DNA of 64,000 nt, taken from Sphingobacterium sp. ML3W (lineage in GTDB: Bacteria > Bacteroidota > Bacteroidia > Sphingobacteriales > Sphingobacteriaceae). The notes under the pieces are model-generated. The model was given only the letters and a program-made list of their open reading frames with translations, made no database searches and was not told the origin of the DNA. The stretch covers positions 4,402,001 through 4,466,000 of the forward strand of contig NZ_CP107036.1 of NCBI RefSeq assembly GCF_029542085.1. Reading direction: 5' to 3'. How positions within the stretch are numbered: position 1 is the stretch's first letter; each line of letters begins with the position of its first letter. The translations under genes and the position numbers were made by a program. Positions 17,406 to 26,754 of the stretch are shown piece after piece.

Positions 17406-19751
17406 TTGATCATGAGATATATTATCTTGTTCCTTCTATTTATACAAATAAACTTCAGCCACGCACAGAGCAACAGTATTTACCTGCATACAGACAGGGA
17501 TTACTATTTTCCTGGCGATACCGTATGGTTTAAAGGTTATGTTTTGGAAGAAGGTATTCTTTCAAAAAATGTGTTTAATCTCTACCTCAAATGGGCAGAT
17601 GGACAAGGAAAAGAATTCCAACAGGCTGTAGCAATGGTTTCGCAAGGTATTACTGCAAGTCACTTTGTTATTCCACCAACTTATCAGGGAGACGAGTTAT
17701 TTATCAATGCCTATACAAATGATCCGAATTGTCCGCAAGGCCACCCATATTTTAAGAAAATAGGCATACTGCAACTCGGAAAACCTATTTCAGACCAACG
17801 ATCTGATTTTCCTAAAAAAGACAAGCACTACAATCTATTTCTTTATCCTGAAGGAGGTTTATTATTAAGCGACATTTCGAATCAGCTTACGATCAAATGT
17901 ATGGACAGCAATGGAATTCCGGTCTTGGCCAAAGGTAGCCTGACGGATGATCAGGGAAAGTTTTTAGGTGATTTCCAGACTGACGGGGCAGGACTTGCCA
18001 TGATCTATTTTACCCCGAAAATGACAACGAATTATTTCATCGAATGGACCGCTGTGGATGGAAACAGTCGAAAAAACAGCTTACCAGCGGCGAAATTGGG
18101 CAGTAAAGCAAGCCTGATAACAGAGAATGATCAAACCGTCATCCAATTACAGACCAATATCGATTCACAATCTGTATGTATTGAAGCCAGCTTACAACAA
18201 CGTTTTCTTTTCAAAGAACAAGTCCATCTGACTAAAGGAAAAAAAATTAACATTCCACTTCAGAATAACAGTTTGGAGTATGGACTTTTACAAGTTAAAG
18301 TCAACGATACATCAGGTCAATTACTTTCTTCGAGAACAGCCATCATTGGACAGGAACAAATCCTTCTCCATCCACAGGTTACTTTACAACGGGGAGATGG
18401 CGAAAAATCTGGGAATAGGCTCCAAATACAGCTTCCATTAAAAGAATCTGCAAAATTATCGATTTCGGTAACGGATATTGATGTTCCGCTAGATAGCAAC
18501 GAAAGTATATTGACAGATCTATACTTTAAACCATTGGCCTCAGAAAATTTAATCGCACCTCAAGTTTACTGGAACAAAAGCAAGAATAAAGACAGTTATA
18601 TCCAGAGTGTGAACTGGATGCGAGAAATCTGCTACAGTGATAAGCAAAACTATAGGGATACATTACTTGTATTGAAAGGCCAGATTATAATGCCGAAAGA
18701 CAGATGGGCTAAGTTTTATGAAAGCTACCGAAGCCTATTAAAGAAGGAGGAAAAATCCAAAGGTAGGGATCGAGGAGCTTCTTTCGGTTATCAGGATTTC
18801 GGTTCGTCACGCATGAAATACCAAGAAATTGGTTTTGATTCGCTGGGGAGATTTAGTATTCCCAACTTAATCATTTTTGATTCCGTAGAAACAAAATTTA
18901 GCCAAATCTACCGTAGGCTAAAGTTTGAGCCATTTTCCGTCCATTATACTTTTGCCTATCCGCAGCAATTCCGACGTCCGGTTTATATTGCTGACGGTTT
19001 ACCACAAAGAGATTATAATACGACAAATTTAGCGCAGCTCGAAACCTTTGGCCCTAATTTCACCGTTGATGCAAAGGGCCAACGTACCCTAGCAACTGTT
19101 GTCGTCAATAGAAGTCGATTGCAAAGAGCACAAGAGCGCATTCATAAAAGATTTTATATGGCAGATATTCCAACCAATATGAAGCCAGATGCAATAATGT
19201 ATCCAGCGCTTGACAGCAATGTTATTAAAAGATCGTATGATATCAGCGATTACATAAGGAGACAACTCAAAAGTTATAACCCGAGAAGAAACTACAAAAT
19301 CTATATCAATGGGATAGAACAGATCTTTACTAACTTTGAATCCAGTATTGGTGATAGTGGACTCTTTGAAGACGCTGCGAACTTTCCCATGGTAAAATAT
19401 TATGCAAGTTTGCCGCAGGCAAACAACCAGCCAGCCATTCTTCTGTTTCAGTCCTCCGCTGATGAAGTGGACCGTGAAATTGGCAAAGTAGTGGATGAGC
19501 AGACTCTTGTGGGATACATGCCAATTACCCAATATACCAATGTGACCTACGAAACTACAGCTAAGAAGTTTAATAGCCCCAAAGATTATCGATCAACATT
19601 ATATTGGAATGCCTTTGCTACGATCGAAGCCGGAAATACATCAGGACTTTTCACCTTCTTTAATAATAGCCGAGCGAAGGGATTTTGTATAACTATCCAA
19701 GGTATCACGGAATCTGGCAAGGTTGTTTATTATAGAGAAGTGTTTAATTAA
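17406..19751 (+). CDS. large secreted MG2-domain protein with plug-like C-terminal region
   Basis: 781 aa with signal peptide (about 1-21, ending FSHAQ). The mature N-terminus (SIYLHTDRDYYFPGDTVWFKG) is the hallmark of MG2-like macroglobulin domains found in large Bacteroidota exported proteins; two to three such beta domains fill about 22-350. Around residues 520-600 a stretch resembles the TonB-receptor plug (LATVVVNRSRLQ, later DYIRRQL), but no beta-barrel follows. Proteins of this kind are usually annotated as hypothetical or carboxypeptidase-like; the biological role is unknown. It is a single gene, convergent with the large operon to the right. Confidence 0.75.
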   Translation: MIMRYIILFLLFIQINFSHAQSNSIYLHTDRDYYFPGDTVWFKGYVLEEGILSKNVFNLYLKWADGQGKEFQQAVAMVSQGITASHFVIPPTYQGDELFINAYTNDPNCPQGHPYFKKIGILQLGKPISDQRSDFPKKDKHYNLFLYPEGGLLLSDISNQLTIKCMDSNGIPVLAKGSLTDDQGKFLGDFQTDGAGLAMIYFTPKMTTNYFIEWTAVDGNSRKNSLPAAKLGSKASLITENDQTVIQLQTNIDSQSVCIEASLQQRFLFKEQVHLTKGKKINIPLQNNSLEYGLLQVKVNDTSGQLLSSRTAIIGQEQILLHPQVTLQRGDGEKSGNRLQIQLPLKESAKLSISVTDIDVPLDSNESILTDLYFKPLASENLIAPQVYWNKSKNKDSYIQSVNWMREICYSDKQNYRDTLLVLKGQIIMPKDRWAKFYESYRSLLKKEEKSKGRDRGASFGYQDFGSSRMKYQEIGFDSLGRFSIPNLIIFDSVETKFSQIYRRLKFEPFSVHYTFAYPQQFRRPVYIADGLPQRDYNTTNLAQLETFGPNFTVDAKGQRTLATVVVNRSRLQRAQERIHKRFYMADIPTNMKPDAIMYPALDSNVIKRSYDISDYIRRQLKSYNPRRNYKIYINGIEQIFTNFESSIGDSGLFEDAANFPMVKYYASLPQANNQPAILLFQSSADEVDREIGKVVDEQTLVGYMPITQYTNVTYETTAKKFNSPKDYRSTLYWNAFATIEAGNTSGLFTFFNNSRAKGFCITIQGITESGKVVYYREVFN

Positions 19752-19755
19752 GGAT

Positions 19756-19803
19756 GTTGAATACCGAGCATATAATGCAAAATGTATAAGCTCGGTACTC
19801 AAC
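19756..19803. terminator. hairpin between convergent genes
   Basis: Inverted repeat 19756-19769 with 19790-19803 (one mismatch in 14) with further pairing in the loop. It lies between the stop codons of the MG2-type gene and the last gene of the 12-gene operon, and is a probable shared terminator although T runs are weak. Confidence 0.6.
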
Positions 19804-19810
19804 AAAAAGA

Positions 19811-21190
19811 CTAATATCCAAACACGCTAAATTCACCTAAGTGTGTAAAAGCGTCGCCCTGATTTTTCGGTGCTGTCATTGTAACTCGAACATATCTCGC
19901 TTTAACTGTTTTGGGCAAAATATAGTCTTGCCAACCATCATTTAATGGATTGAATTCTATATCTTTTGCAACATTGGTAAAATTATTGCCATCGACTGAT
20001 ACTTCCAGGTTATAACGTACAAAGCCATTACTGCTATTTTTTCTACGAATCATACTTATTTTAGAAACAAACCTTGCTTTGCCGAAATCTATTCTAAACC
20101 AATGCGGAAATGGGGCCGGTGTACCCCAATCGGAATGCCAATAGGTATCTGTATTATTATCAATTAATGCAGCAGCTCCTCCACCATCTCCCGCTTGATT
20201 GTCCGACACGGTAGCTGTCCAGCTGGCTTTATCAGTAAATTCTTTAGGCGGTAAAATGACACCATCAAAGGAAACAGAAGCGCCTTCTTTTCCCGTCAAA
20301 GTGACATGTACATTTGTCGGATTACCTTCAAGAAGTAATTCTCCATCTCGATCGCTCGTAGAAACCTGAGCTATTTTCGAACTTCCATTCCATGTGTATT
20401 CTACCTTTACAGTTACTTGCTCTCCTAGCGTGTTTGTCCAAGCAGTAATAGCATTTTTTGGTCCACTATAGTAATATGCAAAAGAAGGAACCAATGTCTT
20501 ATAAGGCAAAGTTCCTGGTGATATTTCTACAAGTTTTGTTTTTGACCTGTTTAATGTCGCATCGGAAATTGTAATATTAAAATCTATGTTTTTTGTATCA
20601 TCAAAAAGTTTATCGACGATCAACACATCAGACTTCGAATTCTCGCTTTCCAGCTTTCTGTTCTCTCCATTTACAACATAATTGATCACGTACTTAAATG
20701 TTTTATCAGAAGTATTAGGAAAAACAAATTTTACTCCGCCATCGACTTTGTCTGTTGCAATATTGGCCAATTTATAATCTACCTCATAAGGACGCGGCGT
20801 TAGTTTGGCGTCTGTTACTTTGGATGCAGTTGCATCGGCTGTAAGGTATTTTAGTGCGAAATCATATTCCTTTAATTCGTCTAAATGAATGATTGTTGGT
20901 TTTGTAAAATCAGTCACTTCAACCCGTTTCTCTCCCCCATCGATATAACTAATCTGTGCTTTAGCGACACGGTCACTTAAAGCTGGCCAGTGAATCTCTA
21001 TATTTTGATTAAAGGTAGAAACTAGGGTCAAATTTGTTGGTTTCGCTGTAGGGCGTGTTTCAGTAACAATCACCTCTTGACCTTCCTGTTTAGGAAAAAC
21101 TAGTTCTTCTTCCTTACATGCATAGAATGAAAGCAGCAAACCTACAAAGAGAAGACTGTGATTCAGATTCATTTTAAGTATTCTTTTCAT
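19811..21190 (-). CDS. lipoprotein with DUF4998-like repeats and C-terminal discoidin (F5/8 type C) domain
   Basis: 459 aa. The signal peptide ends in a lipobox (SFYAC). Residues about 45-235 contain two Fn3-like segments resembling DUF4998 (PTNLTLVSTFNQNIEIHW; KFVFPNTSDKTFKYVINY). Residues about 320-459 form a discoidin domain: SWTATVSDNQAGDGG, then NNTDTYWHSDWG, FRIDFGKARFVSKI and KARYVRVTM. Discoidin domains bind carbohydrate or peptide ligands. It is the last of the 12 co-oriented genes, 17 nt after the preceding stop. Likely a surface substrate-binding protein; the family name is from memory. Confidence 0.8.
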   Translation of the reverse strand: MKRILKMNLNHSLLFVGLLLSFYACKEEELVFPKQEGQEVIVTETRPTAKPTNLTLVSTFNQNIEIHWPALSDRVAKAQISYIDGGEKRVEVTDFTKPTIIHLDELKEYDFALKYLTADATASKVTDAKLTPRPYEVDYKLANIATDKVDGGVKFVFPNTSDKTFKYVINYVVNGENRKLESENSKSDVLIVDKLFDDTKNIDFNITISDATLNRSKTKLVEISPGTLPYKTLVPSFAYYYSGPKNAITAWTNTLGEQVTVKVEYTWNGSSKIAQVSTSDRDGELLLEGNPTNVHVTLTGKEGASVSFDGVILPPKEFTDKASWTATVSDNQAGDGGGAAALIDNNTDTYWHSDWGTPAPFPHWFRIDFGKARFVSKISMIRRKNSSNGFVRYNLEVSVDGNNFTNVAKDIEFNPLNDGWQDYILPKTVKARYVRVTMTAPKNQGDAFTHLGEFSVFGY

Positions 21191-21207
21191 TTCAAAGGGT
21201 TAATTAG

Positions 21208-22971
21208 TTAAGGTTTTAGGAATTCTACCTCATAATTGTTTAAGAATGTCTGTCCATCCAAATTCCATTCTTTCTGTGTTTGCAATTCCAACCAGTAAAA
21301 AATCTGTGTGTAATAATCTGTCGACTGTATAAAATAAAAGTTCTTGCCGAAATCACATGGTGAAATTTTTGTTGTATTTTTACCTCTATATGGTCCGGTC
21401 AGTTGCATCGCGCTTTTTCCAGAAATCTCATTTGCTACGACGCCAGCAGCATTTGGGCTCATTTTCCAAAACCCCTTAAGGCTTGCACCATAGCTGGAAG
21501 ATTTTAGATCATCTTTATAGCAAACAAAATCCCTAATTTCTTCTTGGGACAAAGCTTTGTTCAAAATATGTACATCTGCAACATCAAAATCTACCAAATC
21601 GTAAGAAATGCTGGGTCTATATCCGAAAATTAAGGGATCAGAAGTCTTGATATTCTCAATTTTCATATTCTCTGTTGTTGATTCTTGCGCCAATGTACCA
21701 TTATTATAAATTTTAATATTTAGCTTATTGGGACTAATGGATTTTAACACCGCTGTCATTGTATACCAATCGCCATTGATTTTTCCAACTTGACAAGTTG
21801 CCACTGATGATCCATCACTGACCCGAACTTGTATATCATTTCCAAAAGTATAAAACATCCATCCTGGTGTGCCTGTTGACGTATTTGAATCTTTCCCAAA
21901 TATTCCAGAATACCAATAATTATATGATCCAAGATCATAAGTGCTAGGTATCTTTGTATTATTCCGATTAAACCTAAACTTCGAGAAAATCGTCAATTCA
22001 TTTGTTGTCGCTAAATCGTAATCACTTTTATCACTAATATTCTCACTAAGTGCTCTTACCCCTAAAGGATATACACCGGTACCATCGTATCCCCACATCC
22101 GTACGGAGCTCATTCTTTCCCCATTCAATTCTGCCGATTTAAAGTTTTTGTTTTCGAATATGGCGAATGTATTTCTCTCTGCAACAGAATTTCCTCCATA
22201 GGACTTATCTATACCTCCGTGATTGGAGGTTATTATTATTAACCAATCTTCTAGCAAAAAATTAGGTCGCTTTTCAAGCGCACTTGTTATCTCACCAATA
22301 TATCCATCTATTTTATTCAAGGCAGAGACATATCCAGCATTTTCGATGTTAAACCCACCATTTTTCCCTGCTTCTAACAAATCTGTAAATTGAACTATCG
22401 TTAAATCATTGTTCTTTTTATTTAACAATTCTACGACTTTTGTTTTTACCGCTTCATCAGATTTAGTCTCATACGTCTCATTGGCACTGACTAATAACCT
22501 ATCGTTTATAGCGACAGATCGAGATATAACAGCAGTTTTTTTATTAGGTGCAATTGTTGACATCCTATATAATATTGAAGGATACCCACCTACTGTTTGG
22601 TGCGGATTATTTTCATTTGGCTTGGGAATATAAGAGTCATCAGTAATACCATGATTGGCGAATGACACACCGCTCATCATGGACATCCATGTCGATGCAT
22701 CACTTGTATTTTCATCCGCCAAAGCATTAAAAGTATATTTGCTTGTCTTTAATAGGTTTGTTAAATTTTTCGGCAAGTTTTTTTTAATTTCCTGCCCCAC
22801 GGCACCATCAATTGAAATAAAAAGAACTTTTCTTTTCACCGTTCCATCTCCTCCTTGCTCTAAATCCTCATATACAGCGGGAGGATTTTCATATTTAGTA
22901 CAACCTGCCCAAACGATTAATATCGCCAAAGCGCATATCGCTGCTTTAATTCGATTAAAATATTTTTTCAT
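21208..22971 (-). CDS. lipoprotein with phosphodiesterase-fold domain and LamG-like domain (DUF4983 type), copy 1
   Basis: 587 aa. Lipobox VWAGC. Residues about 45-270 have the alkaline-phosphatase/type I phosphodiesterase fold (KVLFISIDGAVG, DASTWMSMMSGV with HGI, ITSNHGG). Residues about 320-530 look like a LamG/concanavalin-like jelly roll, ending in a conserved tail (YWLELQTQKEWNLDG). Several metal ligands are altered: the usual SDHG is SNHG, and the D-GHxxG motif has lost its His, so activity is doubtful. It lies 6 nt after the M60 gene and 17 nt before the discoidin gene. A paralogue flanks the M60 gene on the other side (25006-26736). Confidence 0.8.
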   Translation of the reverse strand: MKKYFNRIKAAICALAILIVWAGCTKYENPPAVYEDLEQGGDGTVKRKVLFISIDGAVGQEIKKNLPKNLTNLLKTSKYTFNALADENTSDASTWMSMMSGVSFANHGITDDSYIPKPNENNPHQTVGGYPSILYRMSTIAPNKKTAVISRSVAINDRLLVSANETYETKSDEAVKTKVVELLNKKNNDLTIVQFTDLLEAGKNGGFNIENAGYVSALNKIDGYIGEITSALEKRPNFLLEDWLIIITSNHGGIDKSYGGNSVAERNTFAIFENKNFKSAELNGERMSSVRMWGYDGTGVYPLGVRALSENISDKSDYDLATTNELTIFSKFRFNRNNTKIPSTYDLGSYNYWYSGIFGKDSNTSTGTPGWMFYTFGNDIQVRVSDGSSVATCQVGKINGDWYTMTAVLKSISPNKLNIKIYNNGTLAQESTTENMKIENIKTSDPLIFGYRPSISYDLVDFDVADVHILNKALSQEEIRDFVCYKDDLKSSSYGASLKGFWKMSPNAAGVVANEISGKSAMQLTGPYRGKNTTKISPCDFGKNFYFIQSTDYYTQIFYWLELQTQKEWNLDGQTFLNNYEVEFLKP

Positions 22972-22977
22972 AGTCTT

Positions 22978-24987
22978 TTATATATCGTAAAACACCCCTA
23001 ACTCCGCTAGCGCAACATGATTCTCTCCACTCAGATTCTTCTCCGGAAATGAGAATTTCACATATTGAGCCTCCACAATTTTATCGAAAGCAAACTCTCG
23101 CATCACATTTCGTTGTCCGGTTGTTTCCGAAGATTTGGCAAGGTCATATGTCCCCATATCCACCCAGTTCTTATTATCTTGACTGACGCGTACAATGACC
23201 TTTGTTGCATAGGTATTATTCTGTCTATTCTGAATAAAAAATCCTTTGAATGCATTAATTGTCTTCATATCTATCATAATTTCTACCGGCAAATTTGTGG
23301 CAATACTACATCCGGAATAGCATGTATGCCAATATGTATCAGATTTTCCATCTTGCATCGCATCAATTTTACCCGTACTCTCACCTGTAGCTGTGGAGAC
23401 GTTCGATGTATACACAAAAGTAGCTCTCGGAAGGCTGTACTTTGTGGACAGAATATCGTCTCCTCCGGTAAAGGTCAATGGGTTATAATCCCAAATTTTG
23501 TTCGCCATAGGCGGATACAAATTACGCATCTCCCGTTTTGCAGCGGTACTGACTGGAATACCCCAGGCAAAAAAGAAACGATGGAAGTCCTTGCCCGTAA
23601 AATGACATAATTGTCTGAAAAAATAGTCTTTTTTAGCTTGATCTAATGAAGTAAAGAAATTTTCATTTCTTGCTTTACTATAGATGTAAGGGAAGAAATC
23701 CCAACCAGACTCGCCATTTTTTCCTTTCACTTTATCAAAGATTTGTAGGAATGGTGTTAAGCGGGCAAATGGGTCATCTGCATCAAGCCCGTAACCCGCA
23801 GGAAATGGTTTGAATGTCTTAACGTCGTTATAGGCCGCAAACTTTAATGCACCTGGGATAGATGTTTTTAAAGCCGGATGAAAATCAATCCGGTTAGTCT
23901 CACCTCGATTTCGGGCCGCATTAAAAATAAAAAGGTTATTTGTTGTTTCCACTAGGTCAGACCAGCTCCAGGACGATCCTGCTTGGTAATTATGTCCTAC
24001 CTCATGATAGGTTCCCCATGAAGTTCCTTTTTTTATCGTATTCGGGTTTGTCAATTCATCCAACCAATATTCATCTTCCTGCATGATCCACGGACTTCCG
24101 CTATGGGCATAACCGGCAGAAGGGTGAATATCCATCACTCCGCGCTCCCACAAACTTGGATAACGGTTTATTGGGTTAGCAGCAGTAGGAGAAAGACCCA
24201 TCCAGTTGTAATAATCTTTTTCATACGAATCATCCCAAAGCTGCAAAGCCTCATCCACATGATCCATTTTGCCTGACTGAATCAGCTTTACAACAAGCGA
24301 GCGAGGAACTGAAAATGCTGTTCTTTTGCCAATAAGATCCATCCAGGGCACATCGTTGGCCAAAACCTGCTTTTGCCAATCTGAGACCGTCATTTTTCCC
24401 AAAACAAAATCATTGGCCTTTGTCGCTCCAGATATTTTTAAGTTAACTGGAGCTAGCCTTGTTTTTTGACTAATAATCCATAATGTACCACCATACAGGT
24501 TACCGACATAATTATTTCCAGGAAATAATTCTTTCCGGGTATAGATAATAGCATCACGCCGTGGAGCATCTTTACCCGTAATGTTGTCAGTATGTACTCC
24601 AATCTGGGCCGTGAGGCCAACTACACCAGCAGGGACAGTAATTCGAACATTTTCTCCTGCGGGCGCATACAACCCCGTGCTGTATATTGGTGATGGCGTA
24701 TAGCTTACCTTGTATTGAAAATCACTGATATATTCTCGGTCTATCAATAAGGACAATGTTGTATCCTGAATACGTCTTACATTTTCGCCTACAAGTCCTG
24801 GATAGATACGGGCACGATGGTATAAACTTTTATCCGCCTTCCCCATGGTTGTATCTGTTATAATAGGAGACTCTGTTACGTCTCCTTGCTGATAGCCATC
24901 CTTAAAATCGAAGCCCTCTTTACCACAGGAAGATACCAAAGTGATCATCCCGGCAATAAATCCAAATACTATATATCTTTTATTCAT
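22978..24987 (-). CDS. M60-family metallopeptidase lipoprotein with C-terminal discoidin domain
   Basis: 669 aa. Lipobox VSSC (Cys21). The M60/enhancin-type catalytic domain occupies about 200-480, with zinc motif HEVGH (H328, E329, H332) followed by NYQ and a downstream ligand region ETTNNLF. About 530-669 is an F5/8 type C domain (DGKSDTYWHTCYSG, VIVRVSQDNKNWVDMGTYDL, AQYVKFSF). M60 peptidases of gut and pathogenic bacteria cleave heavily O-glycosylated proteins such as mucins, reading the glycan as part of the substrate. Lying inside a SusC/SusD operon and anchored as a lipoprotein, this one probably opens glycoprotein at the cell surface. A paralogue without the discoidin domain lies at 59081. 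Confidence 0.92.
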   Translation of the reverse strand: MNKRYIVFGFIAGMITLVSSCGKEGFDFKDGYQQGDVTESPIITDTTMGKADKSLYHRARIYPGLVGENVRRIQDTTLSLLIDREYISDFQYKVSYTPSPIYSTGLYAPAGENVRITVPAGVVGLTAQIGVHTDNITGKDAPRRDAIIYTRKELFPGNNYVGNLYGGTLWIISQKTRLAPVNLKISGATKANDFVLGKMTVSDWQKQVLANDVPWMDLIGKRTAFSVPRSLVVKLIQSGKMDHVDEALQLWDDSYEKDYYNWMGLSPTAANPINRYPSLWERGVMDIHPSAGYAHSGSPWIMQEDEYWLDELTNPNTIKKGTSWGTYHEVGHNYQAGSSWSWSDLVETTNNLFIFNAARNRGETNRIDFHPALKTSIPGALKFAAYNDVKTFKPFPAGYGLDADDPFARLTPFLQIFDKVKGKNGESGWDFFPYIYSKARNENFFTSLDQAKKDYFFRQLCHFTGKDFHRFFFAWGIPVSTAAKREMRNLYPPMANKIWDYNPLTFTGGDDILSTKYSLPRATFVYTSNVSTATGESTGKIDAMQDGKSDTYWHTCYSGCSIATNLPVEIMIDMKTINAFKGFFIQNRQNNTYATKVIVRVSQDNKNWVDMGTYDLAKSSETTGQRNVMREFAFDKIVEAQYVKFSFPEKNLSGENHVALAELGVFYDI

Positions 24988-25005
24988 AATGGTCTATTCT
25001 ATTGG

Positions 25006-26736
25006 TTAATTTCTTATTTGTGCATAGTTGGGGCTCCAGCTCTTGCCATCCAGATTCCAGGCACTTTCTACTGAGATCCCTAACCATTGATAAATCATAA
25101 ATGGAACATCCACTGCATTGGGCACCTGACGGAAAAAAGATTCGCCAATTGGGGGCTGAAAAAATGGCACCAATTCATTGAAACTAGTCCAGGATACGGG
25201 TCCTTTTAGATCTATATTTCCAGCCCCTTTACCCGTTTTTTCAGTTAATTTAATCGTATTCACATCATCATAACCTGGCCAATATGCTTGTAGATTACTC
25301 CAAAAAGGAAATTTTTCATCAATATGGGTAATACCACCATACTGTTTTACCTCATCAAATGTAAACGCACGATTATATACCTGAATATTACACATTGAAA
25401 AATCTAAGTTATCTCCATCACGTTGTGTATACCCTATTGTTAAAGGGCTTGTATTATCAAAATTGCTATTCTTAATCACATTTTGAGAAACCTTTCCTGA
25501 AATAGAAGATTTCGTACCGTCGGTATAGGTATACACAGAATCTTGTGTGCCACTTCTTTTGATGACAACTGTTAAAGCATGCCATTTCCCATCGTTGATA
25601 TAATTACCAAAAGTTTGATCGGCAAATGAACTATTAAATCCCCAACCCCCACTTTCTGAAAAAATATTCCATCCATTCCCCTCAAACCCTTTGGTTCTTT
25701 TCGCAAAAAAAGTAGCATAATTATAATTAGTACCAGCAACATTGTGCCGAACAAAGAAAGTAAACGTCCAATCATCACTTGTACTAATATTAAACCTATT
25801 GGCGTCTGTAATTGATCCTGTCACTTTACCATTCCCCGAATAACTATAACGTGTTGCTGCGCCCACAAAAGGCACATCTTTGGCACTAGGTCTTGGTAAA
25901 ATCTTACGTGCAAATTTAGGAGAATACATCAGCGTATAAGTCGCGCGTTTGGCATCACCAAATGCCGTAAAATCTGTTACAGGGTCCTTGGAATCACCGC
26001 CTCTACCTGAGGTCACAATGACCAGCCAATTTTCATTGATATAGGACTTACGGGCCTTAATCGTATTGACCAATTGCTGAACCTGCTGATCCATTTTCTT
26101 GATTGCATTGACATATGCTGTCGACTTGTCCGAATATTCAGCGCTCGCTCCAGCTTTGTCCACATCCACCAAATGCACTACGTTTAAATCCGCAGAATCA
26201 GTTGCCAAACCTTTGTTAGCAGCCGCCAAAACCGTTTCGTCGGTCGTACTCTTTTCCAAATGGGCATCTTTTCCCAAATAAGTAGCATAGGTAGAAGATG
26301 AGGTGTACAGACTAGAAACTTGTTTGCCCTGAACAGATTTCAACCGGCTGAATATCGTTGGGTAAGTCGCAACATTCAATGTCGAAAGGTCATCGGTGGT
26401 TACTTTATTTTTAGTCGCATTTACACCTGTGAGCAATGATGATACAACGGCTTCATTGGTCATTTGAAAATCAGTTGTTGGATCAGCAAGGCTACCATAG
26501 GTAACCATGCCATTTCGGGTCATCTCAATGAGATTGGTTGGTTCGAGGGATTGCACCACAGGCCCCGAAAGCCCGTCTACAATAACCATTAAAACTTTAT
26601 CCCTATTCTCTGGGCTATCTTTTGCCTCTTGAAAATTCTGAAGCAGATTTGGAAAATCTTTATTACAGGCCGTAAGAAGCAAAACTCCGCCCGCACAGTA
26701 GATTATTTTTTTGATGAGTTGAATATACTTGTTCAT
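25006..26736 (-). CDS. lipoprotein with degenerate phosphodiesterase-fold domain and LamG-like domain (DUF4983 type), copy 2
   Basis: 576 aa. Lipobox LLTAC. It has the same architecture as the 21208-22971 product: fold start KVLMVIVDGLSG, then TNEAVVSSLLTGV, then a LamG-like domain (about 300-500; SGNGKVTGSITDANRFNISTS, WTFTFFVRH) and the conserved tail MIYQWLGISVESAWNLDG. It is more degenerate than copy 1: the SDHG metal motif reads SGRG, losing both ligands, so it is very probably a binding protein rather than an enzyme. It lies 18 nt upstream of the M60 gene and 18 nt downstream of the delta-60 repeat gene. Confidence 0.8.
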   Translation of the reverse strand: MNKYIQLIKKIIYCAGGVLLLTACNKDFPNLLQNFQEAKDSPENRDKVLMVIVDGLSGPVVQSLEPTNLIEMTRNGMVTYGSLADPTTDFQMTNEAVVSSLLTGVNATKNKVTTDDLSTLNVATYPTIFSRLKSVQGKQVSSLYTSSSTYATYLGKDAHLEKSTTDETVLAAANKGLATDSADLNVVHLVDVDKAGASAEYSDKSTAYVNAIKKMDQQVQQLVNTIKARKSYINENWLVIVTSGRGGDSKDPVTDFTAFGDAKRATYTLMYSPKFARKILPRPSAKDVPFVGAATRYSYSGNGKVTGSITDANRFNISTSDDWTFTFFVRHNVAGTNYNYATFFAKRTKGFEGNGWNIFSESGGWGFNSSFADQTFGNYINDGKWHALTVVIKRSGTQDSVYTYTDGTKSSISGKVSQNVIKNSNFDNTSPLTIGYTQRDGDNLDFSMCNIQVYNRAFTFDEVKQYGGITHIDEKFPFWSNLQAYWPGYDDVNTIKLTEKTGKGAGNIDLKGPVSWTSFNELVPFFQPPIGESFFRQVPNAVDVPFMIYQWLGISVESAWNLDGKSWSPNYAQIRN

Positions 26737-26754
26737 ATCTGGTTCTTTTTGAGG

